The position numbers and the translations under genes are program-made. The notes under the pieces were generated by a model. That model ran no database searches. It worked only from the letters and a program-made list of their open reading frames with translations, and was not told the DNA's origin. From NCBI RefSeq assembly GCF_011927625.1, contig NZ_JAATIZ010000003.1, forward strand, positions 434,001 to 498,000: a stretch of DNA of 64,000 nucleotides, read 5' to 3'. This document shows positions 20,069 to 33,321 of the stretch, in pieces (the stretch's first letter is position 1; each line of letters opens with the position of its first letter). This stretch comes from Paenalcaligenes hominis. Its GTDB lineage: Bacteria; Pseudomonadota; Gammaproteobacteria; Burkholderiales; Burkholderiaceae_B.

Positions 20069-20976
20069 TAAAACGTAGAGTGACGGGTGACAGACCAGCG
20101 CGCTGCTGTGGCGGTAATCACCATAATAAGTAAACTGACAAAAAGTAAGTCGGCGGCATCAGGTAGAGCCAGGTAAACCTGCGTATCGTAACTGAGTGCT
20201 AAGCGATTGAGGGCCGTCGCCAGTGGGCTAATTGCAATACGCGCCAAGGCGATGGCCAGTAAACAAGAAAGCCCACCACTAATGGCGCCTACATATAAAA
20301 AAGGACGACGTACAAAACTCTCTGTGGCACCGACAAGGCGCGCCACCGCAATTTCTTGGCGCTGGTTCAATGCTTGTAAACGAATGGTATTAAAGACCGT
20401 AGCCACTACAATAATGACCACACTTAAACTTAATACCAGCAGGGCTAAACGCCCAAAATTAAGCAAAGCCTCTAGGCGATTGAGCCAGTCCGTGTCTAAC
20501 TGTATTTGATCTACCCCCTCTAGGGTTTTTAATTCGCTGGCTAATTGCGTAGCGGTAGCCGTTTGTGTGGGGCTAGCAGCCAGACGAATAACAAAACTAT
20601 CAGGCAACGGATTGTGAGGTAAGGCCGATAGCGCATCGGCCCACGCTGGGTCTTTTTTTAGGCGTGTGGCGGCCTGATCTTTGGTGATAAATTGTAATTG
20701 TTCAATCTGTGCGCTGTGATTATTTTCAATCGCAGAGCGCAGCTGCTGAACCTGGTCTTCCTTTAGCTCTGGCTTGAGATATACCGTCATTTCAGTGGCT
20801 AAAGGAATAGAGGCGACGACAGGTTGCGCAGAGACAAGAATCGCCCAGCTAATAATAGGTAGACAAAGCGCTAACGCTACGACAGTAATATTGCTAAACG
20901 ACGAGAAGGGCTGCGTCAAAAGACGTAGCAGGGCCACTCTAAAAGCGTATTGATGTTGTCTAAGCCAGCTTTTCAT
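20068..20976 (-). CDS. ftsX: Cell division protein FtsX
   Basis: A 302-residue membrane permease-like partner of FtsE, with four membrane segments (one near residue 25-45, three in the C-terminal half) and a periplasmic domain (about 50-165) that activates septal amidases in known systems. The IRLQALNQRQEIAVARLVGA loop after the second helix is typical of FtsX. Translation is coupled to mutY. Confidence 0.95.
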   Translation of the reverse strand: MKSWLRQHQYAFRVALLRLLTQPFSSFSNITVVALALCLPIISWAILVSAQPVVASIPLATEMTVYLKPELKEDQVQQLRSAIENNHSAQIEQLQFITKDQAATRLKKDPAWADALSALPHNPLPDSFVIRLAASPTQTATATQLASELKTLEGVDQIQLDTDWLNRLEALLNFGRLALLVLSLSVVIIVVATVFNTIRLQALNQRQEIAVARLVGATESFVRRPFLYVGAISGGLSCLLAIALARIAISPLATALNRLALSYDTQVYLALPDAADLLFVSLLIMVITATAARWSVTRHSTF

Positions 20977-21000
20977 AAAGATGTAGTTATCGTAGAAAGG

Positions 21001-21672
21001 TTAGAGTGGGGTGCCTGCTAGATCGGTAAAGCGCCCAGACTCAAGCAAAAGAGTGCGTTGGGCATAGTGTGACATCAGTTGCCTATCGTGCGAGGCAATT
21101 AATGTGGTGACCCCGACTCGGTTAAAATCTTTAAATACGTCCATAATGCGTTTTGCACTTTCGGCATCTAAATTAGCCGTGGGCTCGTCAGCAATAACAA
21201 TGGCTGGTTTGTTAACGATAGCGCGGGCAATAGCCAAACGTTGTTGTTCGCCCCCCGACATTTCAATAGGAAACTGGTCTTCTTTTCCAGCTAAGCCGAC
21301 TTTTTCCATGGCGGCTCGCGCCCGACGAAAAGCAATAGAGCGCTCTAGGCCTAGGACCTCTAGGGGCAGCATAACATTATGAATCGCCCGACGATCGTGC
21401 AATAAATGCACGTCTTGAAGAATTAAACCAATAGCGCGTCGAATATAAGGGTGCGCCCGCGCAGGGAGTTGGTCAATGCGGTTGCCTTTTACATGCACAG
21501 CACCTCGGGTAGGGTGTTCCAGTGCCCCGATTAACCGCAATAAGGTGGATTTTCCTGCGCCCGATGCACCGGATACAAACACAAATTCACCGGGTTGGAT
21601 ATGGAAGTTAATGTCGGCTAAGATATTTGGCCCGCGACCATATGACTTAAAGACGTGTTTAAATTCAATCAT
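21001..21672 (-). CDS. ftsE: Cell division ATP-binding protein FtsE
   Basis: A 223-residue ABC ATPase. Walker A GASGAGKSTLLRLI near 36, Q-loop LILQDVHLL, signature MSGGEQQRLAIARAIV near 139, Walker B IVIADEPTANLD and the H-loop ASHD. It energises FtsX to control cell-wall hydrolases at division. Short length and the MIEFKHVFKSYG start are typical. Confidence 0.97.
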   Translation of the reverse strand: MIEFKHVFKSYGRGPNILADINFHIQPGEFVFVSGASGAGKSTLLRLIGALEHPTRGAVHVKGNRIDQLPARAHPYIRRAIGLILQDVHLLHDRRAIHNVMLPLEVLGLERSIAFRRARAAMEKVGLAGKEDQFPIEMSGGEQQRLAIARAIVNKPAIVIADEPTANLDAESAKRIMDVFKDFNRVGVTTLIASHDRQLMSHYAQRTLLLESGRFTDLAGTPL

Positions 21673-21925
21673 AGAATTTGCGTGAAAAATGGGTGCGAAG
21701 AAGTCTTCCTATTATGCCGCAAAGCGTAGGCCTAAGGCATTTTCTCTGTGCAAAAGAAGCAAAAAACAGTATCTCAGACTATGATATAAGCAGGTTCAGT
21801 GCAAACGTATTGTTAACATTTGTGAAAAGCCTCGCAAACAAAAGAATCTGTAACAATAAATCGGCGCTGATGCCCACGACATCGGTTACATTTTAGTGGT
21901 TCGCTAAACTACAAGGAGTTGCATT
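21673..21925. other. Intergenic region between ftsE and the OmpA-type lipoprotein gene
   Basis: 253 bp between divergent starts, A/T-rich. It should hold promoters for both directions. Just before the lipoprotein is a strong AAGGAG site. No reliable promoter boxes, ORF or repeats were identified. Confidence 0.35.
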
Positions 21926-22579
21926 ATGAATATGCTAAAACTAACAAAAATGGCTGCTAGTGTAGGTGTGGTCGCCATGTTGGCTGGGTGTGTTACCACT
22001 GATTCTCAGGGTGGTCGTGCTGCAATTGGTACAGGCGCAGGCGCTGCACTAGGTGCTGGTTTAGGTGTGCTTATTGGCGATAGCAGCAAAGCCGCTGCTA
22101 TTGGGGCGGGTATTGGCGCCGTAGCAGGTGGTATTGTGGGCTACAACTGGAAAGGCATCAAAGAGGACGTCCAACAGTCGGGTGCAACCAGTCTTGGTGT
22201 AGACGTCACTGAAATGCCAGACGGAAGCCTACGCGTTAATATCCCAAGCAACGTCTCGTTTGATTCCAATAAAGCCGTGTTAAAGCCAGAGCTATTGCCT
22301 GTGTTAGATAGTGTGGCTCGTGCCTTGGTTCAGCATCCAGAGCTGCGTGCTAAAGCGGTAGGTCATACCGACAGTACAGGCGGAGCCGATTTAAATCAGC
22401 GTCTGTCTAATGAGCGAGCCTATGCCGTCACCAACTACCTAAGCCAGCGTGGGGTACAGGGCAGTCATTTAATGGCCGAAGGTCGTGGTCCTAATGCACC
22501 TATCGCAGACAACAGCACGCCAGCTGGCCGTGCGATGAACCGTCGTGTCGAGTTGTATTTATACGCTGTTCAGCAGTAA
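21926..22579 (+). CDS. OmpA-family outer-membrane lipoprotein (YiaD/Pal-like)
   Basis: A 217-residue protein with a lipoprotein signal (VGVVAMLAGC; Cys near residue 22), a glycine-zipper segment (about 32-75, GTGAGAALGAGLGVLIG), and a C-terminal OmpA domain (about 100-215) with NVSFDSNKAVLKPELLPVLD and GHTDSTGGADLNQRLSNERA, where the Asp and Arg bind peptidoglycan. Likely tethers the outer membrane to the wall, like YiaD. AAGGAG precedes the ATG, and a strong terminator follows. Confidence 0.92.
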   Translation: MNMLKLTKMAASVGVVAMLAGCVTTDSQGGRAAIGTGAGAALGAGLGVLIGDSSKAAAIGAGIGAVAGGIVGYNWKGIKEDVQQSGATSLGVDVTEMPDGSLRVNIPSNVSFDSNKAVLKPELLPVLDSVARALVQHPELRAKAVGHTDSTGGADLNQRLSNERAYAVTNYLSQRGVQGSHLMAEGRGPNAPIADNSTPAGRAMNRRVELYLYAVQQ

Positions 22580-22603
22580 TTAATAGACGACTGCTAGCGC
22601 AAA

Positions 22604-22642
22604 AGAAAAGACTAAGTGTGATTAAACACTTAGTCTTTTTTT
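22604..22642 (+). terminator. Rho-independent terminator
   Basis: A perfect 14-bp inverted repeat (AAAAGACTAAGTGT 22606-22619, ACACTTAGTCTTTT 22626-22639), a 6-nt loop and trailing T's. It ends the lipoprotein transcript and may also serve thiC in reverse. Confidence 0.9.
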
Positions 22643-22685
22643 GTGGCTTGTTTTGAAACAGGTACCGTGGATAACCTAGTTAGCG

Positions 22686-24617
<1,932 letters not shown>

Positions 24618-24670
24618 TCAATGGAGCCGAAGGGGAGGAATGTGAAGTCGCCTAGATACTAGGCTGTGAC

Positions 24671-24770
24671 ACGCTCCCAGCATCGGCATTATCCGTACTG
24701 GTACGAAGGGTTTATCTCAACCGAATGCCCGAACGTAAAATATCGTCAGGCAGGCAGTACCCCCGCGTGC
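24671..24770 (-). promoter_or_regulatory. TPP riboswitch (THI box)
   Basis: On the minus strand the sequence has the conserved THI-box elements in order: the GGGGGT strand, GTTGAGATAAACCC (the CTGAGA-ACCC element), then TACGGATAATGCC and the GATGCTGGGAGCG element. The closing P1 stem pairs GCACGC (24770-24765) with GCGTGT (24676-24671). Binding of thiamine pyrophosphate should reduce thiC expression. Confidence 0.93.
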
Positions 24771-24777
24771 AAACAAG

Positions 24778-24783
24778 TATATA
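24778..24783 (-). promoter_or_regulatory. Candidate -10 box of thiC
   Basis: TATATA lies 7 bases before the first base of the riboswitch P1 stem, so transcription would begin near 24770, at the riboswitch edge. The -35 region is weak. Confidence 0.45.
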
Positions 24784-24842
24784 GGATTTAACTGAGTCTT
24801 TTAGATAACCTAGGGATAACCCTCTTAAACGCAAACCAGTGC

Positions 24843-25232
24843 TTATTTATTTTTTTCTGGCGACCACGATAGCAAAAGTGCTCTGATGACATTTTCTACC
24901 GTGTTAAGCTGGGCTTCAGAAAGTTGCAACAATTCATCAGGACTTACCCCTGAAAACGGCCAACTATGGCTGTAATTAGCTGCTGCTTCTTGTAGAGTAG
25001 AGAAGATAGGCCCAGTGCCTTGCTCTAGCCATGCAGGGCTAACTTTTAATACCTTTGCAAGCTGCAGTAAATTGCGAGCATGCAGACGCGTCCCAGTTTC
25101 ATAGCTAGCAATCGTGCTCTGAGACAAGCCGCATAGCGTTGCTAATTTACTTTGGGTATGGCCGCGTAATTGGCGAGCATAAAGGAGACGTTCAGCAAAG
25201 GTATTCACGCCTCTATTGAACGATCTATTCAC
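24843..25232 (-). CDS. XRE-family helix-turn-helix regulator
   Basis: A 129-residue DNA-binding protein. A Cro/CI-type HTH spans about residues 10-65 (ERLLYARQLRGHTQSKLATL, then LSQSTIASYETGTRLHARNL), with WLEQGTGPIF after it as in many repressors. The C-terminal part (about 75-129) is unassigned. The start is uncertain: GTG 25232 has a poor ribosome site, and GTG 25208 (MNTFAERLLY) is possible. It is divergent from the atypical response regulator, with a Fur-box-like site in between. Targets unknown. Confidence 0.82.
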   Translation of the reverse strand: MNRSFNRGVNTFAERLLYARQLRGHTQSKLATLCGLSQSTIASYETGTRLHARNLLQLAKVLKVSPAWLEQGTGPIFSTLQEAAANYSHSWPFSGVSPDELLQLSEAQLNTVENVIRALLLSWSPEKNK

Positions 25233-25242
25233 ACTACATTGG

Positions 25243-25257
25243 TAATAATCATTATCC
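25243..25257. promoter_or_regulatory. Candidate Fur box
   Basis: On the minus strand this reads GGATAATGATTATTA. It matches the 7-1-7 Fur consensus TGATAATNATTATCA at 12 of 14 specified positions. It sits 11 bp from the XRE gene start and about 75 bp before the opposite gene, where bound Fur could repress at least the XRE promoter. Confidence 0.5.
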
Positions 25258-25330
25258 CTTTTGTGATGATAGAATAGCGGTTAGTTATCGATGTAACAGC
25301 GTCGTTCTTTTCGTAATAAAAGGATAGGAA

Positions 25331-26119
25331 ATGCTTGCACAATCCGCCCCCACTATTATTTGGTACCAACCGCTGCAATCTGCGCGTAGTTCTGTGCTCC
25401 AAAGTCGCCAAGGCGAGCTACGCACTGCCGGCTTCGAGGTAATTACCTGTACTGAGCCTAGATCGTTTTATCCTGCTGCCACAAAAGCTTTCCTTTCAGC
25501 GCGTGCTCAAGAACCAGTCCTATTCATGATTTCAGGTTTAGAAAGTGAAAGTTTGGCAGCCATTTCGCGTTTACGCATGCACAGTGGCTATTTGCCCATC
25601 ATGATCGAGCTACCTGCGTTTAATGAAGAGCAGGCTCTACACGCGCTCTATAGCGGAGCCGATGACTATTGCGTTAATGAAACCAGCACGGCACTGTGGG
25701 TAGCAAAAATAGAATGCTTATTACGGCGAGTCCGTTTGCCCCAAAGCCAAACAGAAACGTATCCCGTTCCTACGCCTACGCATCCCATTACGGAAAGCAA
25801 GACAGTACAATGGAGCCTAACAGATGACGGCTGGACATTAGTGAGTCCAGAGGGGTTAAAATTGGTATTAACCACCACAGAACGCCAGTTTTTATCTACG
25901 TTGTGTAGCCAGCCTGATCGGCGCGCTAGCCACGATCAATTACTCGAATCCATCAGTGAAAAAAATCCACCCGAATCAGACGCTGTATCGGGACATAACC
26001 GATTAGGCGTGGTGATCAGTCGCTTAAAGCGTAAAGCGACCTCTGAAGGTCTCACCTTGCCTATTCGTTCTATTTATAAATGGGGCTATATGTTTGGCGC
26101 CCCAATTCAAGTGCTTTAA
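25331..26119 (+). CDS. Atypical OmpR-type regulator with degenerate receiver domain
   Basis: A 262-residue protein. The N-terminal half (about 8-135) resembles a response-regulator receiver and keeps the GADDY loop (about residue 110), but lacks the N-terminal acidic pair, the phosphorylated Asp (the strand reads VLFMISGLES) and the conserved Lys (GADDYCVNE instead of GADDYxxKP). The C-terminal half (about 165-258) is an OmpR-type winged helix (LTTTERQFLSTLCSQPDRRA, then VVISRLKRKA and SIYKWGYMF). It probably binds DNA without phosphorylation. No sensor kinase is adjacent. AGGATAGGAA precedes the ATG. Confidence 0.8.
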   Translation: MLAQSAPTIIWYQPLQSARSSVLQSRQGELRTAGFEVITCTEPRSFYPAATKAFLSARAQEPVLFMISGLESESLAAISRLRMHSGYLPIMIELPAFNEEQALHALYSGADDYCVNETSTALWVAKIECLLRRVRLPQSQTETYPVPTPTHPITESKTVQWSLTDDGWTLVSPEGLKLVLTTTERQFLSTLCSQPDRRASHDQLLESISEKNPPESDAVSGHNRLGVVISRLKRKATSEGLTLPIRSIYKWGYMFGAPIQVL

Positions 26120-26122
26120 CGG

Positions 26123-27376
26123 CTATTGATAACGGCTTAAATTTAGGTCGTCAACGCGTATTTCTGGCTCGTTGCCAGAGATAATATCTGCAATTAAACG
26201 TGCACTGCCTGTGCTCATGGTCCAGCCTAATGTGCCATGACCTGTGTTTAAGTACAAATTTTTTGCCGGGCCTTTACCAATAATAGGCACACTATCAGGG
26301 GTTTTAGGGCGTAAACCAGTCCAGAAATTCACATCGGTTTTCTCGTGACTGGCTTTAGGAAAGAGGTCGTTTAATACCATCAATAGGGTAGCTTGGCGTT
26401 TTGGGTTTAAGGTTTTATCAAAACCAGCCACTTCGGCCATGCCGCCTACTCGGATACGGTTATCAAAACGAGTCAATGCGATTTTATAACTTTCATCAAG
26501 CAGTGTAGATTGCGGAGCAAAATCAGGGTCGGCAATGGGTACGGTAATGGAATAGCCTTTTAGGGGGTAAACCGGAATGGGGGCAATATTACGTAATAAC
26601 GGTCTAGACCAAGACCCTAAACAAACCAAATACGCATCGGCGGTAATCAGCTGATTATTACTTATTACACCTGTAATACTATCGCCTTGGCGTTGAATTT
26701 GCTGAATGGACTCATTAAACCTGAACTCAACCCCCAGCTCTTCAGCCATTTTGGTTAGGGCAAGGGTAAATAAACGACAATCACCCGTTTCATCATCGGG
26801 CGAGCGCAGGCCGCCAACGAATTTTTCTTTGACTAGCTCTAGTGCGGGCTCGGCACTGGAAAGCTGGTCGCGACCTAACAGCTGAAAGGCTACCCCCATT
26901 TCTTGCAGTACACGCATGTCTGCTTCGGACGCTGCCATTTGTTCGTCAGTACGAAACAGTTGTAAGGTGCCTTTTTGCCGTGCTTCGTATTGAATGTGTG
27001 TGTCTTCCCGTAGCTTAGCTAAGCATTTGCGACTGTAGTCAGCCACACGAACCATGCGTTCCTTGTTGATTTTGTAATGAGCCGGCGTACAGTTTGCCCA
27101 CATTTTTAGCATCCATTGCAGCTGATACAGACTACCATCGGGTTTGAAGCTAAAAGGGGGATGTTCAGCAAATAACCATTTTGCTGCTTTCAACGGGATA
27201 CCTGGGGCTGCCCAGGGTGAGGCATAACCAAAGGAAACCTGCCCAGCATTGCCAAAGCTGGTTTCCATGGCAGAGCCTTCTAAACGATCGATAACGGTGA
27301 CGCTGTGGCCTTGTTTGGCTAAATAGTAGGCGCTACAGACCCCTGCAACGCCAGCGCCTAGCACAAGCACTTTCAT
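26123..27376 (-). CDS. dadA: D-amino acid dehydrogenase small subunit (DadA)
   Basis: A 417-residue FAD enzyme of the DAO family that deaminates D-amino acids such as D-alanine, passing electrons to the respiratory chain. The dinucleotide-binding motif VLGAGVAGVCSAYYLAKQGH is at the N-terminus, and the C-terminal FWTGLRPKTPDSVPIIGKG and NTGHGTLGWTMSTGSARLIA are typical DadA. AAGGAAAAATC precedes ATG 27376. It follows proB by 23 bp, an unusual neighbour. The substrate is assigned by family. Confidence 0.9.
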   Translation of the reverse strand: MKVLVLGAGVAGVCSAYYLAKQGHSVTVIDRLEGSAMETSFGNAGQVSFGYASPWAAPGIPLKAAKWLFAEHPPFSFKPDGSLYQLQWMLKMWANCTPAHYKINKERMVRVADYSRKCLAKLREDTHIQYEARQKGTLQLFRTDEQMAASEADMRVLQEMGVAFQLLGRDQLSSAEPALELVKEKFVGGLRSPDDETGDCRLFTLALTKMAEELGVEFRFNESIQQIQRQGDSITGVISNNQLITADAYLVCLGSWSRPLLRNIAPIPVYPLKGYSITVPIADPDFAPQSTLLDESYKIALTRFDNRIRVGGMAEVAGFDKTLNPKRQATLLMVLNDLFPKASHEKTDVNFWTGLRPKTPDSVPIIGKGPAKNLYLNTGHGTLGWTMSTGSARLIADIISGNEPEIRVDDLNLSRYQ

Positions 27377-27399
27377 GATTTTTCCTTAGTGATAAGGCT

Positions 27400-28539
27400 T
27401 TACTTTGAGTAGTTGACGACCATGTTGTCGCGATGAATAAGTTCGGCATCTGACATAGAGCCAAGCAAGTCAGCAATGGCATGACTGGGTGACCCCATGA
27501 TGCGCCGTGTATCTGCACTGGAATAATTAATGAGACCACGGCTATGTTCTACGCCGGCTTCATCAATACATGCTACAACATCCCCTCGGTTGAAGTCACC
27601 TATGACGTCAGTGACACCAATAGCCAGAAGGCTTTTATGGTCTTCTTTGAGCGCTTTCACTGCCCCTGCATCTAAACGGACTTTGCCGCGTACACGCAAA
27701 TGGCTTGAGAGCCATCGTTGACGCGCACTTTGAACGGGTAGTTCGGCACGTAGCTCGGTGCCTATGCATTCGCCTTTGGCCAAACGCACTAAGACGTTGG
27801 GTTCATGGCCGGACGCAATCACCGTATCACCACCACTATTTGCAGCACGCTTTGCAGCCAGAACTTTGGTGATCATGCCACCGGTGCCAATGCTTGACCC
27901 TGCGCCACCTGCCATTTCCTCGAGGGCAGGATCACCCGCTTGGGCGTGCGAGATGAATTGAGCATCAGGATTTGAACGCGGATCGGCACTATACAACCCA
28001 GACTGGTCGGTAAGGATAATTAGCGAGTCGCCTTCGATAAGATTAGTCACCAAAGCACCTAAGGTGTCATTGTCGCCCAAGCGAATTTCATCCGTAATGA
28101 CCGTATCGTTTTCATTCACAATGGGTACCACGCCTAAGTTTAGAAGCGTATACAGCGTACTACGTGCATTGAGATAACGGGTGCGGTCTGCCAGGTCTTC
28201 GTGAGTGAGTAACACCTGTGCGGTACGGATACCGTGCTCAGCAAAAGCCACCTCGTAGGCTTGGATTAAACCCATTTGTCCCACGGCCGCCGCCGCTTGC
28301 AGTTCGTGCATGGCCTTGGGGCGACGCGGCCAACCTAAACGCACAATCCCTTCGGCAATGGCGCCACTGGAAACCAAAACCACTTGTTTGCCTTGTTGAT
28401 GCAATTGTGCAATTTGTGCAGACCATTCTTTGACTGCTGTCCGGTCAATGCCTTTACCTTGGTTGGTAACCAAAGAGGAGCCGACTTTTACTACTAAGCG
28501 TTGGGAGTCAGCAACTACCGATGTTGTCGCGTGAGACAT
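27400..28539 (-). CDS. proB: Glutamate 5-kinase
   Basis: A 379-residue first enzyme of proline synthesis. The amino-acid kinase domain starts [33 protein letters not shown] binds ATP near 215; and a C-terminal PUA domain (about 285-375, [13 protein letters not shown] then [11 protein letters not shown] and the [11 protein letters not shown] end) is present, as in the long form of the enzyme. Proline feedback is usual for the family. Located after obgE, as in many Burkholderiales. Confidence 0.96.
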   Translation of the reverse strand: MSHATTSVVADSQRLVVKVGSSLVTNQGKGIDRTAVKEWSAQIAQLHQQGKQVVLVSSGAIAEGIVRLGWPRRPKAMHELQAAAAVGQMGLIQAYEVAFAEHGIRTAQVLLTHEDLADRTRYLNARSTLYTLLNLGVVPIVNENDTVITDEIRLGDNDTLGALVTNLIEGDSLIILTDQSGLYSADPRSNPDAQFISHAQAGDPALEEMAGGAGSSIGTGGMITKVLAAKRAANSGGDTVIASGHEPNVLVRLAKGECIGTELRAELPVQSARQRWLSSHLRVRGKVRLDAGAVKALKEDHKSLLAIGVTDVIGDFNRGDVVACIDEAGVEHSRGLINYSSADTRRIMGSPSHAIADLLGSMSDAELIHRDNMVVNYSK

Positions 28540-28623
28540 AAATGAACCATTAAAAGTAAAGCGAGATCAATGTATGAGTTAAACCTCTATGATAATCCCG
28601 CTTTTTCATATTGTGCTGAGCTT

Positions 28624-31087
<2,464 letters not shown>

Positions 31088-31103
31088 CACATATCAAAAA
31101 GAA

Positions 31104-31766
31104 TTAACCGCCGTTGCTGTAACCACTAGAGCGTACGCCTGAGCTATTAAAAGTGCCCCCCTGGCTTTGCCCAACGGGCGGGCGCGCGTTAGCAGGACTG
31201 CGGTTTAAGGTGTTGGTGTTCGATGGGGTTCGACGTAACTGTTGTGCGCGTGTTGCACTGTTGGCTCGATATGCTGAGCTTTGCATGCGCTTTTCGCGCT
31301 CGTGGGCTTCGCGTGTCATTTGGGTGCTTTTGCCAGCACCTGAAAACGCGTTGCTAAGCAAGTAGCCAGCCAGCATTCCACCTAGCATAGGGGCAATGGC
31401 AGAGCTCCAATCAAAACCGGATGAGGCTTCTGGGTTGTCTGCTTTTGCTTTGGCCTCGGCCTCTTGCATGGTGGTGTTGATCACGTCGGCGGGGGCTTCC
31501 CATGTTTCAATGAGGCCTGATTCGGTGACGCGCGAGACCACCATCGTGCGTTGCTGATTTTCATCGAGCTTAAAATACACATCGATCACACTGGGATCGG
31601 TGCTTTTTAGTTTTTCAAGCAAAATACGCGTGGTTTCTTGTTCAGCATTAAGCTGATCAAGCACCTGTTTAGCAGCCTCGGTATCTTGGGCAATCGCAGG
31701 AAGCGGCGTGGCACTAAGCCAAGCGCTAGTGGCAATAAGACCTAATAAAGCGGGTTTTTTAAACAT
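31104..31766 (-). CDS. Secreted protein, possibly UPF0323/YgiB-like partner of the ATP-grasp enzyme
   Basis: A 220-residue protein with a Sec signal peptide (MFKKPALLGLIATSAWLSAT, cut near AIA/QD at 26), an alpha-helical region, a short glycine-rich hydrophobic segment (IAPMLGGMLAGYLLSNAFSG) and a low-complexity Ser/Asn/Gly/Arg tail ending GVRSSGYSNGG. Signal peptide, helix and Gly/Ser tail recall UPF0323 or YgiB-type (DUF1190) proteins, which are also found beside YgiC-type ligases. There is no lipobox Cys here. Family assignment is tentative; function unknown. ATG 31766 is chosen because the signal peptide starts there. Confidence 0.7.
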   Translation of the reverse strand: MFKKPALLGLIATSAWLSATPLPAIAQDTEAAKQVLDQLNAEQETTRILLEKLKSTDPSVIDVYFKLDENQQRTMVVSRVTESGLIETWEAPADVINTTMQEAEAKAKADNPEASSGFDWSSAIAPMLGGMLAGYLLSNAFSGAGKSTQMTREAHEREKRMQSSAYRANSATRAQQLRRTPSNTNTLNRSPANARPPVGQSQGGTFNSSGVRSSGYSNGG

Positions 31767-31785
31767 AGTTGCTCGTACTTTACAA

Positions 31786-31840
31786 TAAAAAAACTGCACC
31801 TCTGATACGGAACCAAGTCCCACAGATGAGTGCAGTTTTT
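31786..31840 (-). terminator. Rho-independent terminator after rpmA
   Basis: A perfect 11-bp inverted repeat (AAAAACTGCAC 31789-31799, GTGCAGTTTTT 31830-31840). On the minus strand it ends in a run of seven T's. The 30-nt loop is long, so efficiency may be moderate. It separates the ribosomal genes from the four downstream genes of the same strand. Confidence 0.7.
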
Positions 31841-31863
31841 AGTTTCGGTAAAAACCGAAGGGC

Positions 31864-32124
31864 TTATTCAGCGGCGACTACAGAAACTGTACGCTTTTTT
31901 AGCGCGCCTTGGATGCTGAATTTAACGTGACCGTCTACTAGGGAGTAGAGTGTGTGGTCTTTACCCATGCCCACGTTCGTGCCGGGGTGGAATTCAGTAC
32001 CACGCTGACGCACGATGATGGAGCCTGCATTGATGGCTTGGCCACCGTAAACTTTGACGCCTAGACGTTTAGCCTGTGAGTCGCGTCCGTTTCGCGTAGA
32101 GCCGCCGCCTTTCTTCTGTGCCAT
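31864..32124 (-). CDS. rpmA: 50S ribosomal protein L27
   Basis: An 86-residue ribosomal protein near the peptidyl-transferase centre. [20 protein letters not shown] and [20 protein letters not shown] are diagnostic. It has a good ribosome site (AGGAG) and lies 37 bp after rplU. Confidence 0.98.
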   Translation of the reverse strand: MAQKKGGGSTRNGRDSQAKRLGVKVYGGQAINAGSIIVRQRGTEFHPGTNVGMGKDHTLYSLVDGHVKFSIQGALKKRTVSVVAAE

Positions 32125-32161
32125 GTTATTGCACTCCTATTGGTTATACCCGTCGTACCAA

Positions 32162-32473
32162 TTAAGCGTTAACTGCTTCGATACGGATTTCGGTGTAGTT
32201 TTGACGATGACCTTGGGTGCGACGATAGCCCTTGCGACGGCGCATTTTGAAGATCTTGATCTTGTCGTGACGGCCTTGCGCAAGAACAGTAGCAGTAACC
32301 TTGGCACCATCAACGAAAGGAACACCAATTTTAAGGGTGTCGCCTTCGCCTACGGATAGAACCTGGTCTAGCGAAATTTCTTGCCCAATGTCTGCCGGTA
32401 TCTGTTCTATTTTCAATTTTTGGCCAACGGCAACACGATACTGTTTGCCGCCGGTTTTTATAACCGCGTACAT
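32162..32473 (-). CDS. rplU: 50S ribosomal protein L21
   Basis: A 103-residue 23S rRNA-binding protein. [20 protein letters not shown] at the start and the basic [20 protein letters not shown] end are diagnostic. AGGAAATCCCT precedes the ATG. First gene of the rplU-rpmA transcript. Confidence 0.98.
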   Translation of the reverse strand: MYAVIKTGGKQYRVAVGQKLKIEQIPADIGQEISLDQVLSVGEGDTLKIGVPFVDGAKVTATVLAQGRHDKIKIFKMRRRKGYRRTQGHRQNYTEIRIEAVNA

Positions 32474-32832
32474 AGGGATTTCCTATAAAAAACGATAAAT
32501 CGTCAATTAATTAAATAGTCAAAATTAGCCTAAATAAAGATAGACTAACAAAGCATTATAAAGCGTTCAAAACAAGTAAAGCAAGCCTAGCGCGGGCTTT
32601 ACGCACAAATACCAACACTACCAGAGATCGTCACTAGAGACGTTTAGATGTAACCGATTGAATCGGCGTAAGCCTTAAAACTGGCTATTTACCTAGCCAA
32701 CGTACGTTTTGATTACATTTGCAATGATTTTGCCATGGTTATTTTGAGAGATGTGCGTAAGGTAGAAACTGTGATCAAAACCAATGAAAACCAAGTTGGC
32801 TCAGTTTTATACACACCGCAGTAGGAGTGATT
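32474..32832. other. Intergenic region between rplU and the CsbD gene
   Basis: 359 bp between divergent genes. The half near rplU is A/T-rich and holds the promoter noted above. The rest, toward the CsbD gene, has no convincing ORF, terminator or long repeat; an AGGAG ribosome site is at 32823-32827. Confidence 0.5.
32555..32584 (-). promoter_or_regulatory. Candidate promoter of rplU-rpmA
   Basis: On the minus strand a perfect -10 hexamer TATAAT (32555-32560) lies 18 bp from TTGCTT (32579-32584, three of six matches to the -35 consensus). Transcription would start near 32548, about 75 bases before rplU. Confidence 0.6.
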
Positions 32833-33033
32833 ATGAATAAAGATATCTTGGAAGGTAAGTGGAAACAACTCAAGGGTAAAGCCCAAGAGAAATGGGGCAA
32901 AATCACCCACGATGAGTTGGATCAAGTGAATGGAAATTTACGGCAGTTAGCTGGCTTGGTGCAAGAGCGCTATGGTAAGACCCGCGAGGCCGCTGAAGAT
33001 GAAGTAAAGCGTTTTTACGATGATAATCCTTAA
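32833..33033 (+). CDS. CsbD-family stress protein
   Basis: A 66-residue hydrophilic, charged protein with the CsbD pattern (MNKDILEGKWKQLKGKAQEK, then DELDQVNGNLRQLAGLVQERYG). CsbD-like proteins (E. coli YjbJ) are abundant in stressed or stationary cells; their biochemical role is unknown. ATG 32833 follows TAGGAG. The next small gene encodes a DUF1328 membrane protein, a common partner, which suggests a shared stress response. Confidence 0.9.
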   Translation: MNKDILEGKWKQLKGKAQEKWGKITHDELDQVNGNLRQLAGLVQERYGKTREAAEDEVKRFYDDNP

Positions 33034-33114
33034 GGATCTACGCGGTTAGAAATAATTCACATTTAAGCAATTCCCAACCGTCCGCCTACAGGCGTTCTAC
33101 CTAGGAGAGAAATT

Positions 33115-33276
33115 ATGTTGCATTACGCTTTAATATTTTTTATTGTCGCTATTATTGCCGCTGTTTTAGGTTTTGGTGGTATTGCCGCCGGTGCAGCGTC
33201 CATAGCCAAGGTGCTATTTTTCGTCTTTATTGTGCTGGCAGTGCTCAGTTTACTGCGTGGCTTAATGAGTAAGTAG
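33115..33276 (+). CDS. DUF1328 (YtjA-like) small membrane protein
   Basis: A 53-residue protein with two hydrophobic helices separated by a glycine/alanine-rich turn ([20 protein letters not shown], then [20 protein letters not shown], ending LLRGLMSK). Length and pattern match the DUF1328/YtjA family, predicted inner-membrane proteins of unknown function. AGGAGAGAAATT precedes the ATG. It follows the CsbD gene by about 80 bp and ends at a terminator. Confidence 0.9.
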   Translation: MLHYALIFFIVAIIAAVLGFGGIAAGAASIAKVLFFVFIVLAVLSLLRGLMSK

Positions 33277-33321
33277 CAGTCGGTTGTCTCCGTAGTTTTG
33301 AGAGTGATGTAGGTATTTATA

